In this document: piece after piece, positions 33,716 through 45,993 of the stretch
Numbering within the stretch: the stretch's first letter is position 1
How the letters are laid out: each line of letters opens with the position of its first letter
Program-made: the position numbers and the translations under genes
NCBI GenBank assembly: GCA_023101725.1
Contig: JALJCO010009075.1
Location: 62,001 to 126,000, forward strand
From: Atherinomorus stipes
Lineage: Eukaryota; Chordata; Actinopteri; Atheriniformes; Atherinidae
DNA: 64,000 nt
Direction of reading: 5' to 3'
Notes under the pieces: model-generated
Databases searched by the model: none
What the model was told of the DNA's origin: nothing
What the model saw: only the letters and a program-made list of their open reading frames with translations

Positions 33716-33957
33716 TAGGGCTGAGAAAAAAAATCGATATACTGAAACATCGTCATATGCTGATATATCGATAATTAAAAATGTGGTATTGATCTATTTA
33801 ACTAGTGAAATCTCGCGAGATTTCACCGTTATCTTACAAAATCTCGCGGGATTTCATTAGTAAAATAGATCAATATCGCATTTTTGAATATCTATATGAA
33901 ATCTGCATATAAAAATATCGCGATATTTCAGTGTATTGATATTTTTTCCCAGCTCTA
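33716..33957. mobile_element. hAT MITE nested in a Tc1-type MITE, perfect 8-bp duplication
   Basis: TAGGGCTGAGAAAAAAAATC and the reverse complement of the right end (TAGAGCTGGGAAAAAATATC) match, followed by inverted GATATACTGAAA. The flanks are both CTTTAATG (33708-33715, 33958-33965). Removing one copy and the insert rejoins the host MITE end as in its relatives. The centre is palindromic around AAATCTCGCGAGATTT. Confidence 0.9.
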
Positions 33958-33997
33958 CTTTAATGGAAGGGTGTCTAAATGTTCGCACCTTGCTGTA

Positions 33998-34663
33998 TGT
34001 AAGTTAGAGCTGTCAAGGTTCACGCATTCATGGCGTGTTAGTGAAGTAATGGCACTATTTTCTTTGACACGCTACTCACATACACAACATTTGTAATCAA
34101 GAAATAACTTTTTTGTTCTGAAGCATAACTGAACACTGAAAGGCTCTTTTACACGGACAGTTTAGCCTCAAAGCTCTGCAAGATGGCTCCCAGGACGAGA
34201 CCAGGGTCATTTTTATGTACTGTCAATGTGAAGTGAGTTATCACCACGGTACGTTACGTCTCAGATACCATCAGCTGTGCAGCATGCAGCTGAGTCAGAG
34301 AGCCCTGCTCTTCCTCTAATGAAGGGCCGTGATGGTTCGCTCTCAGGGAACACATCCTGACATCCTCCACATGATCTGGAGAAACTGAAGAAGTTGGAAA
34401 CAATGGTAGAGCACTGCGGGTAGTTTACTCCTGTTTAAAGCAAGTTTGCCTCTAAATAAAGGTGCAGCTTTCAAAAGTGGTATAAAGCTGTTACGTGTGT
34501 GCATGTGTGTGTTTGTGTATGTAAACTAAGTCATTCAACCTGAACTACCTAGTACCTAAAGTGCCTTATTTTATAGCTGCAGGTGCAAAAAGAAGCATGA
34601 AAACAACAATTAGTCTCTTAAGTTGCATTAGAAACAATAAATCTGTGATTTATCATAATTGTA

Positions 34664-34717
<54 letters not shown>

Positions 34718-35989
34718 GCAAAATATTTGTGAATTTTGCCCTCTCATAATAAAGGCAATACTTTAAAAGGCTGAAAATGTATAAAGGAATGCTTGACAAA
34801 TCAATAATACCAGAGCAAGTGCAAGGATGAAAAATTAATTTATTTTTTGAAAAATTTATATTTGTTATGTTTGATGCAAAGTAATTAGTATTGAACAGAA
34901 TATTTTTTGACAGCCTCTCACCTTCTGCAATAAACAAAGGGAAATAACTGTTTACCTCTAGGAAATTTCACTTATTGAGCATCAATATGTTTCTGATGAA
35001 ATGTTTTAACAAAGGAAATAAAGCTGCTAATATGATTTTTTTTTCAAACTTTTATAACAATAACTCTTTTATAACTTGAAATCCCACTATGCAGTGAATA
35101 AAGTTAATGCAGCGACATCCGACCTTTTATGATATTGACGTTGTTTTCAATGAAAATCTCCAGGAAGATGAGTCATTCTCTCATACAGAGAGTTTAAGTT
35201 ATTCCTAAACCTTACACATTTCCACAGTAAATTAAGCTAATTACAATTATGCACACGTGTGTGTGCGTGTGTGTGTGTGTGTAAAGCTTCTTCTTCAGCT
35301 CATTAAATTCCTGCCACACTTCTTAACACAGTTTGACACATATGTTGAATAATCTACGCCGTTTGATTTAAGGAGCGCGGCGCAGCCTCACAGTGTTTAC
35401 CTTCATTAAATCACATGCAAATAAAACCTGCATTCCAGTCTACACACATCTCTTTCTTTTACCACAGCGTTCTCACGTTAATCATAGAGATGTGAGATTG
35501 CTGCTGTCGCTTATATCTACTGTATGTACCTAACTCCTTTTAACTTTCCTCATAGTAAAATTAGCATGTGATGTTTAATTCATGAAGTGAAAATGCTGTT
35601 GTTTCACATTTATGATATGAAATGACCAATTAAAACATGAGATACAGTAAAATCAAGGATCGTATAGCTTGGACTGCCCAGCTGAAATTACACAAACAAC
35701 TTTATAAACTTATAATTTATTTCAGCCTGTGGCTGCAGGTTTAAGGTCAAGTTCAGACTATAAAACAATTTCTTACAGAAGCTAATTTGTATACTGGTTA
35801 TGATCATGTGTCACTGCTGTATCAGAGTGATGAACCAGTTGACAGGAGACTTTTTTAGATAATATCCTCTCAAATTTATGAACAAATTCAGCCAGTTCCT
35901 TTAAGCTAGAGGTGTGCGTCATGCCTCTGCGGACCTATGCAGAGCCTACGACGGTTCTTATGTACATAATAGACGTCAATTTTTCGCCT
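33998..35989. other. No gene seen; microsatellites
   Basis: (GATA)n at 34665-34717 and (GT)n at about 35258-35282. A hAT-like left end TTAGAGCTGTCAAGG at about 34004 has no partner. Otherwise AT-rich. Confidence 0.55.
34665..34717. repeat. (GATA)n microsatellite
   Basis: About 13 uninterrupted TAGA/GATA units. Confidence 0.95.
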
Positions 35990-37290
35990 CTAATGGTCAA
36001 TCTGACCATTGTAATCTGGAAAAGGTGTGCCACAGGGCTCTACACTTGGCCTCCTTTTATTTATTATTTTCATTAATGATCTTCCTCAAGTTTGTATCAA
36101 CTGACAAACTCATCTCTATGCTGATGACACTTTAACAGGCTCTAACATGTCTCACCTACAACATTTACTACAGGTGGATTGTAATTAAATTCAAAACTGG
36201 CTAAAGGTGAATCTTTTAAAACTTAATATGAAAAAAATCTTCTTGCATGCTCTTTGGTACCTGCAATTGTCATCATTCAGCAAATTTAAACATCAGTTTT
36301 GCAAACAGTTCACCTATGAACTTTTAAAAAACAGTCACATATTTAGGTGTGTGGCTAGATCCAGAGCTAAAATTCAAAACCACACATTGATTAGACAATT
36401 AAACATGTTTGTTATTGCTTAATGCCTTTATACCGATCATACAACTGATTCAAACACCAAATAAGAAAGAAAATGGTCTTGCAGTTAATTTTACCGGTTA
36501 TTGATTATGCTGACATAATCTATCAATATACATAGATACGTATCTTAAACCATTAAATGTTGTATTAACCCCTCTTGCAGATTCATCTTAAAATGTCTCT
36601 ATAGAGCTCATCGCTGTACATTAAATGAGAAACGTAATTTGTTACAGCCTGACAGGAGATGACAGTGGCATTGATTGCAATTTATTTTTAAATGTGTTTA
36701 CTCTGATGTACCACCATATTTGAAATGTTTTGTTGTTCCATTCACACCAACCAACATTCAGAAAATCTTTCCTTTATTGTTCTTTCAGTTCGCAAGAAGG
36801 CAGCTTGACTGTCTTTTTCCTTTAAGGCCGCATAGATTGAAACCATTTACCTGCATCTCTAAGGTCAAAAACATTCCATTGCCATTTCAGATCCTTACTT
36901 TTTAACCACCTTAAAACCGTCTGCCTTCATGATTTTATTTTTATAAAGAGAAGAGGAGAGGGGGAAGAAAAAAAAAAAACGTCTTTTTTTTGTTATTTTG
37001 CTTATGTATAAATTGAATTGTTTAAATTGTGACTGACCTACATTTCTGTTACAGTATTTGAACTATAATATGACACGAATATGGGGGTTGGAGGAGAGGG
37101 TTGCGATTGTCTGGTGTTAAATGTTATTGTATGGTTTGTTTTTTCAATCACTTAGTATTGTATCTTACGTTTTGTTTATGTCTGACATATTATGTGTGGG
37201 TCTTGTAATGTCTATGTTTTGTCTTTTTGTCCCCTTCGTAAACAGTATGCTCATCTCAAAGGGTTTTCCACGAATAAATAGAAATTATGC
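35990..37290 (+). pseudogene. Decayed LINE: reverse transcriptase C-terminal half and 3' end
   Basis: KGVPQGSTLG at about 36021, IFINDLPQ at 36070, and YADDT at 36117-36131 are the fingers and catalytic motif of a non-LTR reverse transcriptase. NWLKVNLLKLN (about 36198) and YLGVWLDPELKFK (about 36340) continue the domain. Stops and frameshifts are frequent. The 3' end contains TTTTGTCCCCTTCGTAAAC and GATGCTCATC-like sequence near 37240-37290. CR1/L2-like clade most likely. Confidence 0.8.
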
Positions 37291-39205
37291 TGACGCAGAT
37301 GACGTGCAGGTACACATCTAGCTTTACACTTTGTAAGGATTCAGTCCGGCTGGCAGAATAATTCCCGTCACATAGGGCAACTGTTCCCACTGCCAATAGT
37401 CAGCTGCACGAAAATGTTGGATTTAAAACAAAAAGAAGCTTTTTTTTTCTGAGCTCTTGGAGTATGCAAACTCAAACTGACACGAGCACTAAAGTTTCTT
37501 CCAACCACTGTACCAGTCTGTTTAGAGGCACTATCAGGTATTCTGGCCATGCTTCATGCACTGCAGTCTTTAGGAGAAATGTATTGTGCACTACACAATC
37601 AGCCCAATACAGTAGCTGAAGCGATGCACTGTATATTTGTGACTGCGATGTGTGTGTGCTCTGTGTGCGTGAGAGAGGTGATTTATTCCTCCCATGCTAG
37701 TCGAGGAATTCAAACACGTCATGAAAAAGTATGCTGCAAGCTTTGTGCTGCTAACTCACGGCTTTCAGTCTCACTGGATTTATACAGCAACACAAACAGC
37801 TTGTCACTCAGACGGCGCTCTGCTCCATTCACAGCTGACAGCCCCTCCACAACTTTTGTTTGATCTCTTGAGATAAGTTATTCCTCCGTGTACATTAAAC
37901 CACTTCAAGCTCAGGGCTAATTAAAGGAAATATTTAATTATTTGTTGTCAGTTTGCATCTCTCTGCTTCTCTCGCCAGCTTATATTCTTTCAAATCATCC
38001 CCTTCAAGCAATTTAAGGTGTTAATTCTGCAAAAAATGGAGTTGCAAGGTAGTGACACAATTCAGTTTTTAGCAAATAAATGGTTAGCATTGATAAAGAC
38101 ATAATTTGAACATGTTCTTACTGTCATCAAATCAGTGGAAATGTAATGCATTTTAAATGGCACAGATACAGTTAACTGGCTGTGCATGCTGTGGTCTGTT
38201 TTATGATCCATTAAATAAGTTCTTTGGAAAAGCTTTTTTGTGTGTGTGTTTTTAGTCAAGCATCACCATAAGATGTTATATGACAGAAGAGAGCTTAAAT
38301 ACATTCAGTAATTTAGGCCTCAGTGTGTCATAGTGCAAATGAAGTTGTTCAGTTTATAATGTGTAATGACTTTGGAGTTGTAATGGTAGCATACTCTAAG
38401 CTAAATACAATGTTGGCAAGAAAAACTTGATTCTTTTCCAAAGTATGTGTATTTCTTATCGCCTTCTCTTCCTTTACAACATCATGCATTGCTTTATTTT
38501 TGGGTGCTTCTGTCCTGATTTTCACTCCAATGCATTTTGACACTTGTTCATCAATATCAACACTGATACTGATACTTTTTACCCCTAAAAGTGATCAATC
38601 ACAAACATAAATACTCGAAACCAGTGTTTCCTCCAGGTTCAAGGCCTTGAATGACCTGAGATAGACATTGTAAAGGAGTGCCACCATTATACCCCTCTGC
38701 TCTGAAAAAGACACAGTATCCTTACTAGTCTGTTTAGACTCATAAGTTTTAGTTTTATACATCTAACTTGCATACCGGCTTAATATTTATAAGAATAATG
38801 CTGTTCACATCAACTTTAGGGTTGATGTAAATCTCACCAACCTTAAAGTCAGTACTGCTGAATCATCAAAAAAAAAAAAAAAAAGAAAGAAATAAATGAT
38901 TCAGCAATGACAGAAGAATTTGAATGTTTTTTTGGGTTTTTTTTTTTTTTTTAATAAAAGACTTTAAAAAAGAAAAAAACAAGCTCTGGTGAATTAGTTA
39001 TGAACCTAATCATTACAGCTTTAGTATTAATATGGCAGGCGTGATAATGACTGAATAATTTAAAGAATTAGCATATAGGGAAAGCAATCCATTTAATCCT
39101 TTTGCATCCTTTTAAGAGTTTGTTGAATCATTCCTGTCTGCATGCAATACTGCAATGCTGAAAATTCTAACAAATTGCTGCAGTTATCTGTCAGCAATTT
39201 TCCGT
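37291..39205. other. No gene seen
   Basis: AT-rich; poly-A at about 38867-38884 and poly-T at 38940-38952. Frames at 37549-37876 have no family resemblance. Confidence 0.5.
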
Positions 39206-39328
39206 TACACTATATTGCCAAAAGTATTGTCACACCTGCCTTGACCCGCATATGAGCTTCAGTAATATCCCATTCCGAATCCATAGGGTTCAATATGACG
39301 TTGGTCCACCTTTGCAGCTCAAACAGCT

Positions 39329-40830
39329 TCAACTCTTCTGGGAAGGCTGTCCACAAGGTTTAGGAGTGTTTATGGGAATCTTTGACCGTTCTTCCAGAAG
39401 CACATTTGTGAGGTCACACTGATATTGGACGAGAAGGCCTGGCTCTCGTCTCCGCTCTAATTCATCCCAAAGGTGTTCTATGGGGTTGAGGTCAGGACTC
39501 TGTGCAGGCCAGTCCAGTTCCTCCACACCAGACTCTGCATCCAGGTCTTTATGGACCTGCTTTGTCAAGTCAAGTCAAGTCAACTTTATTTGTATGCGCT
39601 TTAAACACAGCAGCTACCGATAACAAAGCGCTGAACAGAAGTATAACAGAAATTGAATCTCACAGTGAGAACATTAAAACAAATATTAGACATAAAAACA
39701 AATCAACAAATGAACAATAAAACAGTATAAATATCAGAAAAAATAAGACTTTAAACAGCAGACAAAATTAGAAAAAATGGCTCATGAAGGATGGAACGCC
39801 AGGGCAAACAGATGAGTTTTAAGAAGGGATTTAAAACTGCCAGAGACGAGGCCTGTCTGATGTGCAATGGCAGCGAGTTCCACAACTTTGGGCCTGCCAC
39901 AGAAAATGCTCTATCCCCCCACATCTTCCGTCGAGACCTCGGCATCCAACAGCAGCAACTCAGCTGACCGAAGAGTGCGAGTGGGAACATGAGGATGGAG
40001 AAGCTCCGAGAGATAGAAGGGGGCTAGGGCATTTAAAGATTTAAAAGATTTGTGCTCTGGTGCACAGTCATGTTGGAAGAGGAAGGGACCAGCTCCAAAC
40101 TGCTCCCACATAGTTGGGAGCATGGAATTGTCCAGAATGTCTTGTTATGCTGAAGCATTCAGAGTTCCTTTCACTGGAACTAAGGGGCCAAGCCCAGCTC
40201 CTGAAAAACAACCCCACACCATAATCCCCCCTTCACCAAACTTTACACTTGGCACAATGCAGTCAGACAAGTATCGTTGTCCTGGCAACCGCCAAACCCA
40301 GACTCATCCATCAGATTTCCAGATGGAGAAGCATGATTCGTCACTCCAGAAAACACCTACACTGCTCTAGAGTCCAGGGGCGGCTGCTTTACACCACTGC
40401 ATCCACGCTTTGCATTGCACTTAGTGGTGTATGGATGGAAGCAGCTGCTCCACTATGGAAACTCATTCCATGAAGCTCTCTGTCACTGTTCTTGAGCTGA
40501 TCTGAAGGCGACAGGTGAAGTTTGGAGGTCTGTAGTGATTGACTCTGCAAAAAGTTGGCCACCTCTTCGCACGATGCACTTCAGCATCTGCTGACCCCGC
40601 TCTGTCAGTTTACATGGCTGACCACTTCGTTGGCTGACTTGCCGTCGTTCCCAAACATTTCCAACTTCTTATAATACAGCTGACAGTTGACTGTGGAATT
40701 TTTGTTTTTTTTGGACTGTGGAATATTTAGGAGTGAGGAAATTTCACGACTGGATTTGTTGCACAGGTGGCGTCTAATCACAGTTCCATGCTGGAATTCA
40801 CTGAGCTCCTGAGAGCGACACATTCTTTCA
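39329..40830 (-). pseudogene. Tc1-like transposase, interrupted by a LINE and frameshifted
   Basis: Minus strand from about 40824: RSQELSEFQHGTVIRRHLCN, EISSLLNIPQ and a frameshift near a T run (about 40692-40714) cover the DNA-binding domain. WEQFGAGPFLFQHDCAPEHK then gives the second catalytic Asp (HDCAP). The LINE breaks the frame, after which [20 protein letters not shown] and HLWDELERR carry the third catalytic residue. The C-terminus reads [10 protein letters not shown] then frameshifts. Confidence 0.85.
39565..40048 (-). mobile_element. LINE 3' end inserted into the Tc1 transposase, TTTG duplication
   Basis: On the minus strand, ALAPFYLSELLHPHVPTRTL, then GDRAFSVAGPKLWNSLPLHI and RQASSLAVLNPFLK are the C-terminal tail of an L2/CR1-type reverse transcriptase. 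An untranslated end and a (TTGAC)n tail (39565-39582) follow. TTTG occurs at 39561-39564 and 40049-40052, a short duplication. Only the 3' end is present. Confidence 0.85.
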
Positions 40831-41015
40831 CAGATGTTTGTTATACACCTGTAGCCATGGAAAGATTGAAACATCTGATTCCGATAATTTGCATGGGTGA
40901 GCAAATGCTTTTGGCAATATACTGTGTATATCCACATACATCCCCCCTCCCACCCCCACCCCCCATTTTACAAAGTCATATGATTTATTAATTTCCAAGA
41001 ATGAAGAGTATATAA

Positions 41016-41207
41016 CAGGGCTGGTCCTCAAGGGCCGGTGTCTCTTCAGGATTTCCATTTCTCCCCACTCTAGCACACCTGATTCAAATCAAATGAATCT
41101 AACAACCAATCAAGTTCTGCACAGAGACTCATTGATTTGAATCAGGTGTGTAGGAGCAAGGACAAGTGGAAGTCCTGCAGGATGAGGGCCAAGGTTCCCC
41201 ACCACTG
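41016..41207. mobile_element. hAT-type MITE with perfect 8-bp duplication GTATATAA
   Basis: Left CAGGGCTGGTCCTCAAGGGC, right GAGGGCCAAGGTTCCCCACC-ACTG, with the inner pair CACACCTGATTCAAATCAAA / TTTGAATCAGGTGTG. Both flanks read GTATATAA (41008-41015 and 41208-41215). The left terminus has lost about 10 bases relative to the right. Confidence 0.9.
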
Positions 41208-41215
41208 GTATATAA

Positions 41216-42931
41216 CCAACTCATATTGCCAGTGCAGCTGATGTAAGCATCCCAAGTGAAAAAAATTCTGAATCTGTGGCTTTAGTCCAAAATAAAAGCC
41301 CTCACTTTGTTCACTGCAGTGAAGTGTAAGATCCTCCATCGAACTATTCAGTGCAGTTGGATCGACCATCAACGTGGATAAAATCTGTTATCAGCCAGTC
41401 ACAAAGATTTCACCAGGACAACCCACCAACAAACTCTGACACAGCAATCTATCATACATAAAGGACATGGCACTGTCACTCTCAGATGAATTCATCTGTG
41501 GCTGAGGTGATAACTCAGTGAACTGAAGATTCTTCCTGCTGCTGGTGGAAATCGAGGCAGACGGTGACCTTGTGCCTGAGCTGACAGACTCTGGAGCCCA
41601 TTGGCTGTAATTGCTTGTCAAGCAGCAGACATTGGTTTGACAGAGTGGTCAGGGAGTGTAATCCAGCTGTTTTCAGCATCAATATAGATCCCCTGAATAC
41701 TCTAATGGGAGGTTGTTGAACGCACTTTGACCTTAGTGTACCAAGCTGTACGCTATGATGATGTTTACCAAGTTAAACATGGTTGCAAGGCTTCTTTGCA
41801 TGCAATATGCCTGTTCTACACACTATAAAACTACATCTGTCACATTTTGATATGTATCAAACATATAATCCTAGTCCCTGCATATAAAAAAGGTATCTAT
41901 GTAAAAGTTGTCATTGTAGATAAGGACAGTAATGTCACAGTCTGTTGTGTACTTAGGGTATACAATCAAGACAGACATGTCCAGTACTCTCAAGGTTTCC
42001 TCAGTTTTTTATATTTCAACTTAGTTTTAAGATGACAGAATTGTCTTTAATTTACACACAACTGTCCACAATTTCTTATATAGTTTAAACTTTGTTAGCC
42101 ATGTCAATCTGAAGAAAACCTTTCCTTTAAAAGTGTCTGCTTGTCAAACAGTATTCTTTTTAACAATAAAAAACACAAAGTTGATTTGTGAAATTATAGA
42201 CCACCCCCCTCCCCCAAGGACACTAATACAAGAACTTTTTAAACAAAGGTAACATGGCAATGAAGAGAAACAGGAAAATCTGCTGTTTAAGACTATGACC
42301 AAGTTGGTGAATCACCACCATTTGTGACTATTGTACATAAAATCAATAAGTCATTGTAACCATAGGTTTTAACAGTGTTTACTCCATCATTACTTAGTGG
42401 TCAGCAGGCACAGATTCTCACCAGTTTGTTGGTTTTTGCTTTTTATTCAAGTAAAACTAAAGCCGCTTTCCCAGTGAACTTAGCAGGTTCACATGGGTTT
42501 GTCAAACGTGAGGCGACCCATTTATAATCAACATTATGCTCTTTTCCCATTGGCAAAAAAACCCCCCACCAACAACAACAAAAAAATACATCAGGTCTGG
42601 TCCCCCCGCTAGCAAGCTACACGGCCTTTGTCCCCACTGCTGTGTGTCTGGTGAGGTCATCGTGCTGGGTTCACATTGATGATGTCATCAATGCAACAGA
42701 AATCAGGAAAGTAAACAATGAAGAGCAAGTCGGGTCATAGTCAGTGTGCTTTCTTGTTGCACTTTTGTCAGTCCTCAAAATGGACGAAAACCAGCGGGTT
42801 ATTTTCTAGCGCAGAGGGAACATAGGCAACGTGAATTTATGGTTGATGCAGAGTTGCTTTGGTCATTATATGAGATGCGACTGACACAATGTCATGACAT
42901 AGGTAGGTACCACCCGAACAGCAACCTCCGA
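41216..42931. other. No gene seen
   Basis: No recognisable element; frames on both strands lack family resemblance. Confidence 0.5.
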
Positions 42932-43055
42932 TGTCAGTCATTTGCCCCATGGCTCGGAGCAGCCTTGCCTTTGCCCATTTTAGTATTTTCTGGGAGTGAC
43001 GACATGTGACACGGCAAGATGACGACGGCGGGACATGCCCAACTGGCTTCACTTT
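42932..43055 (-). repeat. Dispersed repeat family A, copy 3 (fragment)
   Basis: CATTTGCCCCATGGCTCGGA, TTTTAGTATTTTCTGGGAGT and CAACTGGCTTCACTTTTA match 17450-17565 in the same orientation, with substitutions. Confidence 0.7.
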
Positions 43056-43419
43056 TAGCTCTTCATAAGCCAACGGGTAATGTAGTGGAAGGTTCATCCC
43101 TTTCTGTTAACAGTCTATGGTACCACCCAACATCATCACATAAATTTGCAGCTCAGCTCGGATATGGCGTTCCCACTGCATGCCTGTTGGAGCCGAGCCA
43201 TTTGAAGGCAGTTTTTACCAGTGTAGCTTGCTGAGTCGTTTGGGTCAGTGAGCCTTTCCCACTGCAGCTAAAAGTCGATTGTTTGTTGGTTTAAACAGCT
43301 TTTTTGGACAGCAGGAAAGGGGTATAATATACATAACCTTCTGTTGAAATCAAGACTCACACCAGTATTAAAACATTAAGTTCTGTTCATTCGGTTAAAA
43401 CTAGTGATGGCAAGATTGA
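43056..43419. other. No gene seen
   Basis: No recognisable element. Confidence 0.45.
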
Positions 43420-43835
43420 ATCATGTTGCACAAGTTTGTATACAGCTCATCTATGGTTCAATTTAAAAAAAAAAGATTCTCTACGGGAACTGCTTAGGAG
43501 GCCGAGATGGTCTAGTGCCAGTGAGATGTTTGTCTCAGCTGGAGTGAGCACGTTACAGGCCATGCGGCGTCAGCTAATGTACAGTTTTATCCGCCGCCTT
43601 AGTATGTCTACAAATCAAGTTGTGGTGTCATTCGTTGATGTTACCCTTAGTAGTGTCCACTATCAGTCCTCGATATGGAAGCACTGGTATAGCTGTCTTT
43701 TGTGTATCTAATAGTCTCCTGTTATTATTTGTCTTGGGGCGGTTTGTTTGTCTGTGTATTTATGTGTTTTTATGAATTTTCTGGGCTGCGAGTCTGTAAT
43801 AAAGCTGAATTGAAATTGAATTGAAGCAACGTTCA
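43420..43835 (+). pseudogene. LINE ORF2 C-terminus and 3' end
   Basis: YTAHLWFNLKK, LRELLRRPRWSSASEMFVSA, GVSTLQAMRRQLMYSFIRRL and VHYQSSIWKHW form a typical fish LINE C-terminal region. The 3' end GTAATAAAGCTGAATTGAAA follows, with an (ATTGAA)n tail. The frame is open for about 90 codons. The clade is uncertain. Confidence 0.75.
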
Positions 43836-43906
43836 GTACATATTGAAATTTTTGTGGAACGTTCAATGTAAAACACTGTTCCCAGGTCTGAATCAGTTAT
43901 GTTTTT

Positions 43907-44256
43907 GGGGGCGGCAGTAGCTCAGGTGGTAATCCAGGTCAACCAATGATCAAAAGATTCGACGGTTCGAATCCCGATCCCCCAGCTATCTGTCATTGTG
44001 TCTTTGGGCAAGACACTCAACCCTCCTTGCCTCCAGTGGGGGCATCGCTGATGCATGAATGTTCCGGTGGTGGTTGGAGGGGCCGTGGGCACAAAACAGC
44101 TGCCACGCTTCCGTCAGTCTGCCCCAGGGCAGCTGTAGCTACATACGTAGCTTACCATCACCAAGTATGAATGAGGAGTGAATGAATAATGGACCTACTG
44201 TGAGCGCTTTGAGTGCCTTGAAAAGCATGACATAAATCTAATCCATTATTTTTAAT
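43907..44256 (+). mobile_element. tRNA-derived SINE, full or near full length
   Basis: The head has an A box TAGCTCAGGTGG (43918-43929) and a perfect B box GGTTCGAATCC (43964-43974) spaced as in pol III promoters. The body carries GGGCAAGACACTCAACCCTC, GGAGGGGCCGTGGGC and GTCTGCCCCAGGGCAGCTG. The tail GAGCGCTTTGAGTGCCTTG resembles an L2 LINE end, consistent with borrowed retrotransposition. An A-box to B-box head this diverged cannot fold as a normal tRNA. Confidence 0.9.
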
Positions 44257-45198
44257 CATTTACATGCAGTATGCAATGCATTCTGTTTACTTTCTTATGA
44301 ATTATAGGTTATTGAAAGTAAATCCATCAATCATTTCATTGGGTACAACCACCAAGCCTCTTTGTTGATGCTGCCACCTCAATTGCAGGTGTGTTTTGGG
44401 TTCACGATGGGTAACCCGCAAAAATGCTGTTCTGCGGGCAGAAATGACAAAGATTCATGGGTGCAGGTGTTGGCAGATATTTATTTAGTGTGGGCGGGTG
44501 GTGATTTTGATATGATTTTTTCTGTCTTTCTTTTTACTGTTTGTGTACATGACGGGTGTTTTACACATCAGGTGCCGGGGTCACCTTTTTAAGCCCTGCA
44601 TTTTGTTCTTGCCATCTTGACATCCAGCATAGCCAGAGAAAGGTTGTTTCACTGCTGGTCATGATGCAGGAACGGACAACTCAATAAAAACCAGGGATGG
44701 TGGATGATATCTTATTAATGCAACAATTTCTGAATCAAATGAATAAAACTGACGAGACAAAAAATAACAGAGACAGCAGTAAGTGTAAGTCGGGTCCAGA
44801 TTTGATAGGGTCAGTTTTAATAATCATCCTAATGGGGTGGAGTGGATGCGGGTTGGTAAAACCTGTGCAGGACTCTGATGTGTGCTGCCTTCCAGGTGTG
44901 CGTCCTGCGCCTCTGACACATAAAAAACTGAAAGGACGCAGTAAACTCACCATCCATGCATCCCAGGGACTCACCACATTTTCCCATGAAACACGACTCA
45001 TTCTGAACAACTCCTGTTTAAAATCACAGTCACTGCCGAAATGAACTTTTTTCCCAACCCATGAACGTTATTTTAAAATACCATCATTGCTTTGCAACAA
45101 AGCCCGCCTGGACTCAATAGTTATCCTTTAATTATGCTGATGGCGAATAGTTATTTTTGAGATGTCCTTGAAGTCAACACAGCTGCGTGCGTCTCACC
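44257..45198. other. No gene seen
   Basis: Frames at 44362-45044 on both strands lack recognisable motifs. Confidence 0.5.
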
Positions 45199-45808
45199 TT
45201 AAAGGCCTCCTTCCACTGAAAACCCGTTTAACTTGCTCCTTCTGAAATACGGAGGGTTTCCCCTTGTTTACTTACACATGCTGACTTGCTAGCGTTGCTT
45301 TCCCCCAGTCGGCTGTGCTTTCTCTTTAGAGAAACAATACGAAGAAAAGAGCAAATCAGGAACAGCCTCGCACTTCTACGTCACATTGCAAATAGCGTAT
45401 CCCACGTGGTTTCTATCTGTCCATTGGAAGGCAGGTAACCCTCCACTACACACTAGAAGTAAAGACGGCACGACTGTAGCTTCGGAGTTGAGAAGCTAAT
45501 TAGCTAACTGTTTGTTAGCATAGCGGAACAAACTTGTTTGTCGGCTTTATTTCCTGTCTGTAACAAAATAAGAGCGGAGGGCGGAGCTTCCTTCATACAC
45601 TCGTGGGAGCCAGCCAATCAGACGGAAATTCATGAGAAGGACCCGGAAAAGCCTGCCGTTGGACCACAAGCCTCTGTTCTAGTATACAAATACAGCTGGA
45701 TACAAAGATACCAGAAGGTTTTTTTAAACAGAAACGATGCAGAATGCATTCAATAATAATGGAGAACACAGAAATATTAATGAAATGACCATGGAAGTAC
45801 AACTTTAA
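45199..45808 (+). repeat. Dispersed repeat family B, copy 2
   Basis: Near-identical to 17679-18290 from TTAAAGGCCTCCTTCC to GTACAACTTTAA, with scattered substitutions and small indels (for example GTGGTTTC for GTGGGGTTTC). The ATG of copy 1 is ATA here, but the frame continues open for over 70 codons to about 45756. The protein has no recognisable domain. Confidence 0.8.
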
Positions 45809-45952
45809 GTTTTGTTTTACTGTACTCAGTAACGAGGCCATTTTAAATCTCCCTCTGTTGGTTTAGTGTTCATGGACATCGTTAGGCCCGTTATAGTTAA
45901 ATGTCTGCTTTTCACAGTTCTGCTCGTGGTTGAAAAGGATGTAAGGAGCTTG

Positions 45953-45993
<41 letters not shown>

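Larger units (their letters stand above)
33258..33997. mobile_element. Tc1-type MITE, fourth copy, interrupted
   Basis: Left TACAGTAAGGTGCGAAAGGT and right ATGTTCGCACCTTGCTGTA are inverted ends. The interior carries GAGCTCCTTG, CACCTGTCAACAGGTG (33488-33503) and GCCCCATCATGCC, as in the copy at 31094. A (TAA)n tract (33405-33438) and a hAT MITE (33716-33957) lie inside it. Confidence 0.8.
39206..40928 (-). mobile_element. Tc1-like transposon with both ends, split by a LINE insertion
   Basis: TACACTATATTGCCAAAAGT at the left and ACTTTTGGCAATATAGTGTA-like sequence at the right (CTTTTGGCAATATACTGTGT) are characteristic teleost Tc1 ends. The element is about 1.72 kb including the 484-bp insert at 39565-40048, leaving about 1.24 kb, shorter than full length. 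Transposase is on the minus strand. Confidence 0.9.

Noticed and set aside
43907..43980. tRNA gene
   Set aside because: A and B boxes are good, but the head does not form a full cloverleaf as far as I can pair it and is followed by a SINE body and LINE-like tail.
45538..45756. 72-codon frame as a host gene
   Set aside because: It lies within a dispersed repeat whose other copy has a stop after 27 codons.
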